A DNA stretch of 64,000 nt from Actinomycetota bacterium (GCA_009702045.1 WLIV01000005.1:1-64000), one strand, 5' to 3'. Numbered from the stretch's first letter, positions 42,055 to 50,869 are shown. Made by a program: numbers and translations. Notes: generated by a model from the sequence alone, not told the origin.

Positions 42055-42804
42055 ATGTCCGGCCATTCCAAATGGGCAACGATCAAGCACAAGAAGGGTG
42101 CGGCCGACAAGGCCCGCGCCAAGGTCTTTAACAAGATCGCCCGACTGCTCGAGGTCGCGGCGCGCGAAGGCGGCGCCGACCCCTCGTCGAACGCCTCGTT
42201 GCGTTCCGTGATGCAGAAGGCCAAAGCGGCGCAGATGACCAACGACGCCATCGACCGTGCGGTGAAGCGCGGCGCAGGTCTGGCAGGCGGCGGCAACTAC
42301 GAAGCGATCACCTACGAGGGTTATGCCCCAGGCGGTGTGGCGATGCTGGTGGATGTGCTCACCGACAACCGCAACCGCAGCGGCGGCGATGTGCGCAACA
42401 TCTTCTCCAAGCTCGGCGGTTCGCTGGCCGAGCCGGGCGCGGTTGGCTGGCAGTTCAGCCGCCGTGGCGTGCTGCTGGTGAACGGCGGCGATGAGGAGTC
42501 GCTGATGATGTTGGCGCTCGAAGTTGGTGCCGACGATGTGGCCGACGACGGTGACGGCGCCTGGCGTATCACCTGCGATCCGCACCTCGTGTTCGATGTA
42601 CGCGATGCGCTGCTGGCCGCCGGGCTGGAAGTTGTCTCGGCAGAGAGCACGATGGTGTCCAGTCTCACGGTGGAGGTCACCGACGCAGCCGACGCTCGCC
42701 AGATCCTGCGTATCATCGACGCGTTGGAGGACAACGACGATGTGCAGGATGTGTTCAGCAACTTCGACATCAGCGAAGCACTGATGGAAGCGGTCAGCGA
42801 ATGA
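42055..42804 (+). CDS. YebC/TACO1 family protein
   Basis: A 249-residue protein: MSGHSKWATIKHKKGAADKA start, RNRSGGDVRNIF and GSLAEPGAVGWQF conserved blocks. Members act as regulators of translation (polyproline) or transcription. AAGGAG precedes the ATG at six bases. It ends in ATGA overlap with the peroxiredoxin gene. In many actinobacteria ruvC follows yebC directly; here two genes intervene. Confidence 0.94.
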   Translation: MSGHSKWATIKHKKGAADKARAKVFNKIARLLEVAAREGGADPSSNASLRSVMQKAKAAQMTNDAIDRAVKRGAGLAGGGNYEAITYEGYAPGGVAMLVDVLTDNRNRSGGDVRNIFSKLGGSLAEPGAVGWQFSRRGVLLVNGGDEESLMMLALEVGADDVADDGDGAWRITCDPHLVFDVRDALLAAGLEVVSAESTMVSSLTVEVTDAADARQILRIIDALEDNDDVQDVFSNFDISEALMEAVSE

Positions 42805-43256
42805 GTATCTCGATCGGCGACGTGGCACCGGCGTTTTCGCTGGCTTCCAACTCTGGCGAAACCGTGTCACTGGCCGATTTCAGCGGCCGGCCCGTCGTCG
42901 TGGTGTTCTACCCCGGCGACGACACTCCCGTGTGCACCCGTCAGCTCAACACCTACAACGACGACCTCTCGCAGTTCGAAGCACTGAACTCGCAGGTGCT
43001 GGCGATCTCCGCGCAGAGCGTCGACAGCCATCAGCGGTTCAGCACCAAGCATGGGTTCAAGTTCCCGCTGCTGGCCGACACCGACAAGTCGGTTGCCGGT
43101 GCATACGGCACACTCGGGCCGCTCGGGTTCCCGCGGCGCAGCATCTTCATCATTGACGGCGATGGCATCGTCCGATACGTGCATCGCGCGATTGCCGGGC
43201 TGACGTTCCGTCCGGTCAGCGAACTGGTGGAAGTGCTGGCCAGCCTCAGCCGCTGA
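42801..43256 (+). CDS. Peroxiredoxin (AhpC/TSA, BCP/AhpE-like)
   Basis: A 151-residue peroxiredoxin. The peroxidatic Cys lies in FYPGDDTPVCTRQL with the PxxxT/S-C and downstream Arg. The resolving Cys of the BCP subfamily five residues later is absent, so it is probably a one-Cys AhpE-like enzyme. It reduces peroxides with an external thiol. The 3' end overlaps that of the convergent lipoprotein gene by 11 bases. Confidence 0.9.
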   Translation: MSISIGDVAPAFSLASNSGETVSLADFSGRPVVVVFYPGDDTPVCTRQLNTYNDDLSQFEALNSQVLAISAQSVDSHQRFSTKHGFKFPLLADTDKSVAGAYGTLGPLGFPRRSIFIIDGDGIVRYVHRAIAGLTFRPVSELVEVLASLSR

Positions 43257-45264
43257 GCACGGTGCTGGTGCAGGCCAGCCCGCCGCACACGAACGCGGGC
43301 GTGCCGGTGAACAAGAACGTGAACGCCTCCTGCAACACCTTGGGTTCGCGCGAGCCAGCACCGTGTGGGTCCTGGCCGTACTCGGGTTCGGTAGGGGGCA
43401 GGTTCACCGTGGGCGGAGCCGGGGTGCCGAAGTCCCACATCTCCAGCAGGGCAGTGATCGGTGCGTCGGCCGTGTAGCCGGGTAGGCCCCATTGTGGGAC
43501 GACGTCCTTGCTGCGGCCGCTCGCCAACGTGGGTTGCAGAGCAGCCGCACCCAGCGTGCGAGCCAGCACCTCGGTGGACACGTTGGCCACCTGGTGATCG
43601 CCAAACGCCTCGATCATCAGCACCTGCTTGGCGGGAATGCCGGGGTACGGGTCGCTGGTGAGGTGCTGCGCGTAGCCGTTGTTCTCGCCGCGGTCCCAGA
43701 GCAACTGGATGAGTTGCATCGCCAGCAGACGATCGGCGGGATCGGGGTATGCCTGCTCGAACACGCTGGCGAACTGCGGCCAGTCGCTGGAGCGGGGGAG
43801 CAGCAGCGAGTAGGTGATGCCGGGCACGCCGAGCACGACACGGCTCCACTCGGTGGAAATCGCGCTGGCGGCACCGCCGAGGATGCCGCCCTGGCTGTTG
43901 CCAACGAACTGGGTGGCGCCGTTGGCGACCAACGGATGGCCATCGCCGGACTGGAACGCGGAATCGGTGACGAACCCGGTGGGGGAGTTCAGTAGACGAC
44001 CGAGGAGTTGTTGGTTCAACAACCCCTGTTGCATGCGGTCGGCTTGCTCGGGGAAGTGCGAAAGATTGCCGAGCACAGTGACCAGGTTCGGGAGGTCGGT
44101 GCTGCTCATGCCGATCTCGTCGGTCGCACATGCGGCGGCGAGGCCAGCGGCTGCAGCGAATGACAGCGCGCCCACCTCGTCGAGTGTGCCCATCAGACCG
44201 TGTCCGTACACGATCGCTGGCACGGGTGTCGCTGCGCCCAGCGGCAGCACGCAGCGGAACGGGACGTGCAGCACGGGTGTGTCGGTGTTCTGTCGCGGAA
44301 GGCCGTCGGGCCCGAGATCGAACTTGTTGCCGGGTGACCCGTCTCCGGTGAGGTAGTTCGGCACGTCGTACGTTCCATCCACTGTGCGCACGGTGCCGTC
44401 GTCGGTGGCGGTGGTGACTGCGAAGGCCGGTGCTCCGTTGCCGAGCCCGTCGTAGGTCTCGGCGCGCATATGCAACAGACGGCCGCTGAGGCTGTCGGCG
44501 CTGGCCACGGTGAAGTCCCATGCCAGGTACAGCCCGGGCGTACTGATGCCGGCGGTGTCGAGCGCTGCGAAAAGATCGCGGAAGGGGTAGGCCCGCTGCG
44601 GGGGTTCGGGCGCTCCGTCGAGCATCGATTGGAACGCCGGTGTGCGCTGAATGGCCCGACCGTCGGTGTCCACCAGGTTGCGCAGGGCGACGATGAAGTG
44701 GTGGCCCTCGGCAAGCGCCTCCGCTGGGTGCACGATCAGCACTTGGTCGTCGACCGGCCCGGTGGCGTCGAGTTCGGCCCAATAGGCAACCCGTGTGCCG
44801 GCGTCGGTGTCGAGGATCACGATCGGTGCGTCGTCGTTCAGCGAGGCGGCGATGTTGGTGCTGGGGGCGATGCCGGTGCGCTCGACATCGAGCATCGGCA
44901 CGAACGCCAGGATCGACGACCCAGGGGAGAAGCCGTCTGCCCGGTTCTGATCGGTGAGGTCGATGGGCACGCCGTCGACGTTCTGCGGCGCAGCGCCGTC
45001 GAGGATGTCCAACCGGCGGCCGGTGGGCGTGGTGTCGTCGGGGCGGGTGAATGCATCGTTCGGCCAGGGCAGCAGGCACGCCCGCTCGTCGAGTGGGTCG
45101 CAGAACAGCGGTTCGAGCATTGCAGTGTCGCCGGGGGCGAGTGTGTCGGTGGTGGCGACACCCGAATCGCCGCCATTCGAATCCGATCCGCTGCAACCGA
45201 CGGCGAGGGTGGCGACCGTGAGGAGGGCGACCCAACGGCCGGTGATGCGAACGGCATGAGGCAT
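43246..45264 (-). CDS. Large secreted lipoprotein with alpha/beta-hydrolase signature
   Basis: A 672-residue protein. The N-terminal signal ends in a lipobox-like LAVGC (Cys about residue 24) followed by a Ser/Gly/Asp linker. Further in are PAIVYGHGLMGTLDE (oxyanion-type strand) and a nucleophile elbow FVGNSQGGILGG, with MIEAFGDHQVAN as a possible acid/His pair. So it is likely a cell-surface esterase or lipase-like enzyme; the substrate is unknown. The protein is much longer than core hydrolases, with about 330 extra N-terminal residues. It is divergent from ruvC, 59 bases apart. Confidence 0.72.
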   Translation of the reverse strand: MPHAVRITGRWVALLTVATLAVGCSGSDSNGGDSGVATTDTLAPGDTAMLEPLFCDPLDERACLLPWPNDAFTRPDDTTPTGRRLDILDGAAPQNVDGVPIDLTDQNRADGFSPGSSILAFVPMLDVERTGIAPSTNIAASLNDDAPIVILDTDAGTRVAYWAELDATGPVDDQVLIVHPAEALAEGHHFIVALRNLVDTDGRAIQRTPAFQSMLDGAPEPPQRAYPFRDLFAALDTAGISTPGLYLAWDFTVASADSLSGRLLHMRAETYDGLGNGAPAFAVTTATDDGTVRTVDGTYDVPNYLTGDGSPGNKFDLGPDGLPRQNTDTPVLHVPFRCVLPLGAATPVPAIVYGHGLMGTLDEVGALSFAAAAGLAAACATDEIGMSSTDLPNLVTVLGNLSHFPEQADRMQQGLLNQQLLGRLLNSPTGFVTDSAFQSGDGHPLVANGATQFVGNSQGGILGGAASAISTEWSRVVLGVPGITYSLLLPRSSDWPQFASVFEQAYPDPADRLLAMQLIQLLWDRGENNGYAQHLTSDPYPGIPAKQVLMIEAFGDHQVANVSTEVLARTLGAAALQPTLASGRSKDVVPQWGLPGYTADAPITALLEMWDFGTPAPPTVNLPPTEPEYGQDPHGAGSREPKVLQEAFTFLFTGTPAFVCGGLACTSTVLSG

Positions 45265-45316
45265 CCCCTAAGGGTGCCACAGGATCCGCACCCCATGGGG
45301 TCGCAGCCGCTACGCT

Positions 45317-45330
45317 CGTACACGTGTTCG
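45317..45330 (+). promoter_or_regulatory. SOS-like box overlapping ruvC start
   Basis: CGTACACGTGTTCG differs by one base from CGAAC-N4-GTTCG. It begins right after a TACGCT -10 hexamer (45311-45316) that is seven bases from the GTG start, so LexA here would sit on the transcription start. Confidence 0.5.
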
Positions 45331-45860
45331 CTCCCGGAATCCCCGTCCAACAGGGCCTGGTAGTCCTCGGTATCGACCCCGGTCTCACGCGTTGTGGCTA
45401 CGCCGTGCTGCAGTCCGTGGGGCGTGAGGTCAAGACACTCAGCCTCGGTGTCATCCGTACGCCCCCCACCGACGCATTGCCGCAACGTCTGGCCGAACTC
45501 AAAGCCGAACTGGTGGCGTTGCTGCACGAGTTCCGCCCGCACGGTGTTGCTGTCGAGCAGGTGTTCTTCCAGAACAACGTGCGCACCGCAATGAGCGTGG
45601 GGCAGGCCAGTGGTCTGGCCCTCGCCGAAGCCGCCACGTTCGGGTGCGATGTCATGCAGTTCACACCCAACCAGGTGAAGGACTCCGTGTGCGGTTGGGG
45701 TGGGGCCGACAAGGCACAGGTGCAAAAGATGGTGCAGGCCCGGCTGGGGCTGTCCACGCCGCCCAAGCCTGCGGATGCTGCCGATGCGGCCGCACTGGCG
45801 CTGTGCTATCTGGCGGCGGCGCCGATGCGTCGTCGGGTCGATCAGGCGGTGGGTCGATGA
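45324..45860 (+). CDS. ruvC: Holliday junction resolvase RuvC
   Basis: A 178-residue resolvase with the acidic catalytic residues in GIDPGLTRCGY, VEQVFFQNN and DAADAAALALCY. It cuts Holliday junctions brought by RuvAB. The GTG at 45324 is leaderless-type (TACGCT seven bases upstream) and lies inside an SOS-like box. The stop overlaps ruvA (ATGA). Confidence 0.95.
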   Translation: MFAPGIPVQQGLVVLGIDPGLTRCGYAVLQSVGREVKTLSLGVIRTPPTDALPQRLAELKAELVALLHEFRPHGVAVEQVFFQNNVRTAMSVGQASGLALAEAATFGCDVMQFTPNQVKDSVCGWGGADKAQVQKMVQARLGLSTPPKPADAADAAALALCYLAAAPMRRRVDQAVGR

Positions 45861-46450
45861 TCGGCTCGCTGCGCGGTGTCGTGCTCGAGCGCACCGAAGA
45901 TGCCAACGCTCTCATCGAGGTCGCCGGTGTCGGCTATCTGGTCGCGGTCACTCCGCGCACGCTCGCCGAACTGGAACCGGGTTCGCCGGCGTTCTTGTAC
46001 GTGCACCATCACATTCGTGAAGACGCGCAGACACTGTTCGGCTTTCTGCATCGCGATGAGCGCACCACGTTCCAGGTGCTCATCGCCACACACGGCATTG
46101 GTCCGGCACTCGCACTCGCGATTCTGGGCACACACTCGCCGTCGGCCTTGGTCGACATCATCGCCTCCAGCGACCTCGGGGCGCTCACGTTGGTGCCCGG
46201 TGTTGGCAAGAAGACAGCCGAGCGTCTGCTGATCGAACTACGCAACAAACTGTCGTTGCCGATGCTCGACCCCCTGCCTTCGGTGGGTGGCGCGAAGCAC
46301 TCTGTCATCGGCGATGTGCGCGAAGCGCTCGCCGGTCTCGGCTATGGGCCAGAGGAGATTCGCGAGGCGCTGCGCGAAGTACCCTCCGACAGCGACGCCG
46401 GCTCGATGCTGCGCGACGCACTGAAACTGTTGGGAGCCAAGCGTGCGTGA
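45857..46450 (+). CDS. ruvA: Holliday junction branch migration protein RuvA
   Basis: A 197-residue RuvA: N-terminal OB fold ([12 protein letters not shown]), tandem helix-hairpin-helix ([26 protein letters not shown]) and the C-terminal RuvB-binding domain ([12 protein letters not shown]). It tetramerises on four-way junctions. It overlaps ruvC by four bases and ruvB by eight. Confidence 0.95.
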   Translation: MIGSLRGVVLERTEDANALIEVAGVGYLVAVTPRTLAELEPGSPAFLYVHHHIREDAQTLFGFLHRDERTTFQVLIATHGIGPALALAILGTHSPSALVDIIASSDLGALTLVPGVGKKTAERLLIELRNKLSLPMLDPLPSVGGAKHSVIGDVREALAGLGYGPEEIREALREVPSDSDAGSMLRDALKLLGAKRA

Positions 46451-47471
46451 CGAATTTCTCGACCCTGCACCGGTTGGCTCTCAAGAAGAGTCCGATGAGG
46501 TCGGCCTGCGGCCGAAGCGGCTCAGTGAATTCGTCGGCCAACGGGAGCTGAAAGAGCACCTCTCGATCGTGCTCGAGGCCGCCAAGCGTCGCGGCCATCC
46601 AGCCGATCATCTGCTGCTCGCTGGGCCCCCCGGCCTCGGTAAGACGAGTATGGCCGCCATCGTGGCTGCCGAGATGGGCGTGCATCTGCACATCACGTCC
46701 GGCCCGGCGCTGGAACGGGCCGGCGATCTGGCAGCCATCCTCACCAAGCTCGAAGAGGGCGACGTGTTGTTCATCGACGAGATCCACCGCCTGTCACGGG
46801 CGGTGGAGGAGATTCTCTACCCCGCGATGGAAGACTTCATGCTCGACATCGTCGTCGGTAAGGGTCCCTCGGCGTCCAGTATCCGGCTCACGCTGCCGCG
46901 CTTCACGTTGGTCGGTGCCACCACCCGCACGGGCATGATCACCGGCCCACTGCGCGACCGCTTCGGTCTGGTGGCCCGGCTCGACTACTACGCCGACGAC
47001 GAACTCGAGGCCATCGTTCGCCGCACCGCAGGCATTCTTCATGTGCAGACCTCATCCGAGGGTGCCTGGGAGATTGCTCGCCGTTCGCGCGGCACGCCGC
47101 GTATCGCCAACCGTCTGCTGCGCCGTGTGCGCGACTTCGCCGAAGTGCGCGGCGATGGCACCATCAACGAGGACACGGCACGTGCAGGGTTGAAGGTCTT
47201 CGGAGTCGACGAACGCGGCCTCGACAAGGTTGACCGCGCCATCCTCAATGCCATCTGCGTGCAGTTCGCCGGCGGCCCGGTGGGGCTCAGCACGGTGGCC
47301 ATCAGCGTGGGGGAGCAGCCGGAAACGGTGGAGGATATGTACGAGCCGTTCCTCATTCAGCAGGGTCTTCTCGCTCGGACCCCTCGCGGTCGTATCGCCA
47401 TGCCGGCCGCCTACGCGCACATCGGGCTGCCCGTTCCGTCGGTCGAGCGGCCCACTGGCCTGTTCGACTGA
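46443..47471 (+). CDS. ruvB: Holliday junction branch migration helicase RuvB
   Basis: A 342-residue AAA+ motor: Walker [10 protein letters not shown], Walker B LFIDEIHR, sensor 1 GATTRTG, arginine finger region GPLRDRFG, and the C-terminal winged helix ([17 protein letters not shown]). GTG start inside the ruvA 3' end, so ruvCAB is one coupled operon. Confidence 0.96.
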   Translation: MRDEFLDPAPVGSQEESDEVGLRPKRLSEFVGQRELKEHLSIVLEAAKRRGHPADHLLLAGPPGLGKTSMAAIVAAEMGVHLHITSGPALERAGDLAAILTKLEEGDVLFIDEIHRLSRAVEEILYPAMEDFMLDIVVGKGPSASSIRLTLPRFTLVGATTRTGMITGPLRDRFGLVARLDYYADDELEAIVRRTAGILHVQTSSEGAWEIARRSRGTPRIANRLLRRVRDFAEVRGDGTINEDTARAGLKVFGVDERGLDKVDRAILNAICVQFAGGPVGLSTVAISVGEQPETVEDMYEPFLIQQGLLARTPRGRIAMPAAYAHIGLPVPSVERPTGLFD

Positions 47472-47499
47472 GCCGCGTGCGCATTAGCCTGTTCCACGC

Positions 47500-48009
47500 A
47501 TGAGCGACGCCCCCAACATCCGTGCCGATGACGATCTGCGCGACGTACTCCCCGACGACCTGAACGCGGTCGAGCACACCCTGAACTACGAGTTCCCCGA
47601 CAACAGTCGGCGGCGCAAGCCCGGCATCCTCTATCTCACGGTTGCACTGCTGTGCCTGGTGCTGTGGCTGGTGAAGCGCAACGACTCGGCGATGGTCAAC
47701 AGCGGTTTCCTGTGGGCAGCGATCCTGCTCGGTGTCGTGGGCCTGTTCTCGATCTCCTCGGGTTGGCGGATGAAGTTCGACGAGCAGCAGGCACTCGTGG
47801 CTGCGCAGGGCGCCGTCGGCTTCGCCGTGGGTCATGCCTCGGCGCAGCAGGTGTGGCGCGGGCTGCGCAGCCGGCCCACGTGGCGGGTGCTGTGCTACTC
47901 GGCCGAAGAGCCGCCGCGCCGCCGTGGTTTGGTGCTGGTGGACGCAGTCAACGGCCGTGTCGTCGAGCACCTCGTGCAGGACAACCCGCTCGAGGACTGG
48001 GACGTCTGA
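47500..48009 (+). CDS. Membrane protein of unknown function
   Basis: A 169-residue protein: acidic N-terminus, two hydrophobic helices (ILYLTVALLCLVLWLV and FLWAAILLGVVGLFSISSGW, about residues 48-90) and a cytoplasmic-looking C-terminal domain (WRGLRSRPTWRVLCYSAEEP). I do not recognise the family. It lies between ruvB and the PI-phosphate synthase gene. Confidence 0.7.
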   Translation: MSDAPNIRADDDLRDVLPDDLNAVEHTLNYEFPDNSRRRKPGILYLTVALLCLVLWLVKRNDSAMVNSGFLWAAILLGVVGLFSISSGWRMKFDEQQALVAAQGAVGFAVGHASAQQVWRGLRSRPTWRVLCYSAEEPPRRRGLVLVDAVNGRVVEHLVQDNPLEDWDV

Positions 48010-48080
48010 TTCGTCTGCGTTGACGTGCGGCTTTGCGGCGCGCACGAAACGGTGTGCCGTCGCCGGGTAACCTCAATGCA

Positions 48081-48788
48081 ATGTTCGACGGAAAGTTCCG
48101 CGCCCCGGTCGACAAGGCCGTCAAGCCGCTGGGCAATGGCCTGCGCAAGACAGGGCTGACGCCCGACCACCTCACGGCGATTGGTCTGCTCGTGGCCATC
48201 GGTGCTGCCGTCGCGATCGGCTTCGGTCAGCTGCGCCTCGGTTTGCTCCTCGTGGTGCTCGCCGCGCTGCCCGATCTACTCGACGGTGCGTTGGCCAAGG
48301 CGTCGGGTTCGTCCAGCCAACGTGGCGCGTTCTTCGACTCCACCATCGATCGCTTTGCGGATGCGCTGCTGTTCGGTGGCGTGGCGTGGCACTTCGCCAG
48401 CACCGAGGATCCGCACTTGGCGCTGCTGCCGTTCGCCGTGATGGCGCTCAGTTCGGTCATCAGCTACATGCGCGCCAAGGCCGAGTCGCTGGGTCTGGAT
48501 GCCAAGGGCGGTCTGATGGAGCGCGCAGAGCGGATCATCGCCCTGTGCCTCGGCCTGCTGTTCCCGCTGCTGCTCATCCCGATCCTGTGGATCACACTCG
48601 GCCTTACCTTCATCACTGCTGTGCAACGGTTCGTGAAGGTCTGGAAGCAGGCTGCGGTTGCCCCGGTGACCGCCGAGCGCATCGAACTGCGCCGCAGCCG
48701 TCGCCAGAGTCGGCGGGTGGTACGCACCGAGCGTCGGCGCACTCGCATCACGCGGGCCACGGGTCGCCAGTCGTTCCGCCGTGACTGA
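48081..48788 (+). CDS. CDP-alcohol phosphatidyltransferase, phosphatidylinositol-phosphate synthase-like
   Basis: A 235-residue membrane enzyme with the CDP-alcohol motif (DLLDGALAKASG ... GAFFDSTIDRFAD), six hydrophobic helices and a strongly basic C-terminus. The pairing with a PatA-like acyltransferase eight bases overlapping matches the actinobacterial PIM locus (pgsA1-patA), so inositol-1-phosphate is the likely acceptor. TAACCT seven bases before the ATG. Confidence 0.85.
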   Translation: MFDGKFRAPVDKAVKPLGNGLRKTGLTPDHLTAIGLLVAIGAAVAIGFGQLRLGLLLVVLAALPDLLDGALAKASGSSSQRGAFFDSTIDRFADALLFGGVAWHFASTEDPHLALLPFAVMALSSVISYMRAKAESLGLDAKGGLMERAERIIALCLGLLFPLLLIPILWITLGLTFITAVQRFVKVWKQAAVAPVTAERIELRRSRRQSRRVVRTERRRTRITRATGRQSFRRD

Positions 48789-49701
48789 ACCCGGTGAGCG
48801 TTCCGCCCGCAGCCGATTCAACGACGCGGCGATCGTCGGCACCTACAAGTTCGGCGCCCTCGCGGCGAAGCTGATCCCCGGCCCCATTGCTTCGGCGACG
48901 GCCACCGGCCTGGGTATCGGCTCCAATCTCACCAGCCCGGCCAAGCGGGCGATGATCGAGCGCCATCTGCAGCGGGTCAATCCGAACCTGCGCGGGGCCT
49001 CGTTGCGTGTCGCTGCGCAGCAGGCATTCGACAGCTATGCCCGCTACTACGTGGAGAGCTTTCGGCTGCCCTCGCTGAGTAAGAAGGTCGTCAACAAGAC
49101 GATGTCGGTGGAGAACTTCCACCACATCACCGACGCGTTGGCGCTGGGCAAGGGGTGCATCTTCGCCTTGCCGCACCTCGGCGGCTGGGAGTGGGCCGGA
49201 CGCTGGATGACCGACCAGGGGTACCCGATGACGGTAGTCGTCGAGGCGCTGCAGCCACCTGAGTTGTTCGAGTGGTTCGCTGATCTGCGTAAGGAACTCG
49301 GGATGACCGTGATTCCCACCGGGCAGGGTGCCGGTGCCGCGGTGATGGCCGCGTTGAAGAAGAACGAGATCGTGTGTTTGCTATCGGATCGCGACATCGA
49401 CCGCAGCGGAGTCGAGGTGGAGTTCTTCGGTGAGCGCACCACGTTGCCCGCCGGCCCGGCGACGTTGGGCATCCGTCTCGGCACCCCGGTACTGCCGGTC
49501 GGGTGCTACTTCACACCGCAGTACAACGGGCACTACGCCATCGTGCGCCCGCCGCTGTCGATGGAACGACGAGGTGGCCTGCGCGCCGACGTGCAGCGCG
49601 TCACGCAGAACCTGGCCCACGAGCTGGAGTTCCTCATCCGTCGGGCCCCCGAGCAGTGGCATATGTTCCAGCCCAACTGGCCCAGCGACCCGGGCTACTA
49701 G
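48781..49701 (+). CDS. LPLAT acyltransferase, PatA-like (PIM acyltransferase)
   Basis: A 306-residue acyltransferase of the HtrB/LpxL-PatA family. FALPHLGGWEWAG holds the HX4E catalytic pair; DRDIDRSGVEVEFFGE and the C-terminal APEQWHMFQPNW are conserved. In mycobacteria the enzyme acylates mannose of PIM1/PIM2 at the inner membrane. GTG start within the synthase 3' end. Confidence 0.85.
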   Translation: MTEPGERSARSRFNDAAIVGTYKFGALAAKLIPGPIASATATGLGIGSNLTSPAKRAMIERHLQRVNPNLRGASLRVAAQQAFDSYARYYVESFRLPSLSKKVVNKTMSVENFHHITDALALGKGCIFALPHLGGWEWAGRWMTDQGYPMTVVVEALQPPELFEWFADLRKELGMTVIPTGQGAGAAVMAALKKNEIVCLLSDRDIDRSGVEVEFFGERTTLPAGPATLGIRLGTPVLPVGCYFTPQYNGHYAIVRPPLSMERRGGLRADVQRVTQNLAHELEFLIRRAPEQWHMFQPNWPSDPGY

Positions 49702-49740
49702 CTCCGGCGCAGTTCAGCCCGGTGGCCGAGCCATCACCGT

Positions 49741-49768
49741 GTAGGACAGTTGACGGTTAGGGTGCCGG
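49741..49768 (+). promoter_or_regulatory. Conserved pentapeptide-gene promoter box, eighth copy
   Basis: GTAGGACAGTTGACGGT, TAGGGT, GCCGG, ATG: an exact consensus copy of the array box 22 kb away, on the opposite strand. Confidence 0.65.
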
Positions 49769-50185
49769 ATGCTCCCGAAGGTCGACGCGCCCGAAACCAC
49801 CAGTCCCCGTAGCCGTCGCCGCCGCCGCAACCTGATCGCCGTCGCGGTCGCCGCGGTGCTGGCCATCACCGGCACCGTTGTCGCGATCACAGCCTCAGGC
49901 GGCAGTCGCTCCGGCGCGCTCGTCGGCACCTGCGACATCGGCCCGAACGCTCAATGTCCGGGCGCCCACCTCACCGGCGCCGACCTCACCGGCGCCAACC
50001 TCACCCGCGCCAACCTCACCCGCGCCGATCTCACCGGCGCCACCGTCACCGGCGCCTACCTCACCGACGCCAACCTCGCCAGCGTGAGCTCGAGCGGCAT
50101 CATTGGCACGCCAAAGACACTCCCGATCGGCTCAGCGGCCAGACGGCTCGACACAGCGTTGGCGGTCGAGAGTCACACGATCTAG
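49769..50185 (+). CDS. Pentapeptide-repeat protein with anchor, shortened outlying copy
   Basis: A 138-residue relative of the array proteins: the same RRRRRN anchor and helix, and a GTCDIGPNAQC linker closest to array copy 6. Only about nine pentapeptides follow ([20 protein letters not shown]). The tail begins IIGTPKTLPIGS but then departs from the family (AARRLDTALAVESHTI), so the last 22 residues look rebuilt by recombination. It may still be expressed. Confidence 0.75.
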   Translation: MLPKVDAPETTSPRSRRRRRNLIAVAVAAVLAITGTVVAITASGGSRSGALVGTCDIGPNAQCPGAHLTGADLTGANLTRANLTRADLTGATVTGAYLTDANLASVSSSGIIGTPKTLPIGSAARRLDTALAVESHTI

Positions 50186-50209
50186 GACAGTTCATGGTTA
50201 ATGTGCACC
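50183..50209 (+). promoter_or_regulatory. Promoter box before anchor-only ORF 1
   Basis: TAGGACAGTTCATGGT, TAATGT, GCACC, ATG. The TAATGT hexamer is the best -10 match of the family. The box overlaps the stop codon of the preceding gene. Confidence 0.6.
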
Positions 50210-50362
50210 ATGCTTCCGAACACTGATCAGCCCGCCACAGGCCGTCGCAGCCATCGCCGTCGCATGGTCGGCTGGTCCATCGTGGCGGTGATCACGGTTC
50301 TCGCAGTCGCGATCCTGATCGCGTTCGCCACTGGGACGATTGGCCGTTCCGGCGCGTTCTGA
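50210..50362 (+). CDS. Anchor-only paralogue 1 (no pentapeptides)
   Basis: A 50-residue ORF: MLPNTDQPATGRRSHRRRM, then a membrane helix (SIVAVITVLAVAILIAFATG) and TIGRSGAF before TGA. It keeps the family's N-terminus, basic stretch and helix but has no Cys linker or repeats. It could be a tiny membrane protein or a truncated remnant. Confidence 0.5.
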   Translation: MLPNTDQPATGRRSHRRRMVGWSIVAVITVLAVAILIAFATGTIGRSGAF

Positions 50363-50429
50363 AATGGTCTGACCCTGGAATCGCGCGTTCGGCGGTAGTT
50401 GAATCTCGGGCACTGATGAGGAGGTCATC

Positions 50430-50636
50430 GTGCCAAGGAGATGCCCGGTCGAGCTCCGTCGCAATGTGCTCGATCTGACCGAGGCCGGCAAGCCGGTCGC
50501 AGAGATCGCCGTGCCACTCGGGATCACTGCTCAGACGGTTTACAACTGGCGAAACCAGGATCAGATCGATCGCGGGCTTCGCGTCGGGATGTCGACGAGT
50601 GAGTCCCGCGCGCGGAGGGTGAGTCCCACCACGTGA
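50430..50636 (+). pseudogene. IS3-family OrfA-like transposase fragment
   Basis: A 68-residue frame: MPRRCPVELRRNVLDLTEAG and GITAQTVYNWRNQDQIDRGL are the HTH of IS3-type OrfA; the family pattern is lost after GMSTSES. A GTG with AGGAGG upstream is the original start. TGACCCTGGAATCGCG at 50370-50385 may be the left terminal repeat. No OrfB or right end is present, so it is a relic. Confidence 0.65.
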
Positions 50637-50683
50637 CTGAGGTCGGCACACCGGCAGCGTTGGCGGCCGAGGGTCCCACGATC

Positions 50684-50710
50684 TAGGACAGTTCATGGTT
50701 ACTGTGCACC
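50684..50710 (+). promoter_or_regulatory. Promoter box before anchor-only ORF 2
   Basis: TAGGACAGTTCATGGT, TACTGT, GCACC, ATG: same as box 50183 apart from the -10 centre. Confidence 0.6.
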
Positions 50711-50869
50711 ATGCTTCCGACCACTGATCAGTCCACTGACGGCCACCGCAGCCAACGCCATCGCCGTCGCATGGTCGGCTGGTCCATCGTGGCGGTGATC
50801 GTGGTCATCGCAGTCGCGATCCTGATCGCGTTCGCCACCGGAACAATTGGCCGTTCCGGCATGGTCTGA
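50711..50869 (+). CDS. Anchor-only paralogue 2 (no pentapeptides)
   Basis: A 52-residue ORF: MLPTTDQSTDGHRSQRHRRR, helix SIVAVIVVIAVAILIAFATG, then TIGRSGMV. It differs from paralogue 1 at about a dozen residues yet stays open, and several changes are conservative, which hints at some selection. The 157 bases after it hold no gene. Confidence 0.5.
   Translation: MLPTTDQSTDGHRSQRHRRRMVGWSIVAVIVVIAVAILIAFATGTIGRSGMV

Larger units (their letters stand above)
50155..50869 (+). repeat. Direct duplication of about 210 bp flanking an IS relic
   Basis: 50155-50362 and 50656-50869 are related segments: an AGCGTTGGCGG-type 3' remnant, a CACGATCTAGGACAG junction, a promoter box and an anchor-only ORF. 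Between them lies IS3-type transposase sequence. The remnant before the second copy still encodes the end of a pentapeptide gene-like frame (GTPAALAAEGPTI then stop). Confidence 0.7.
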
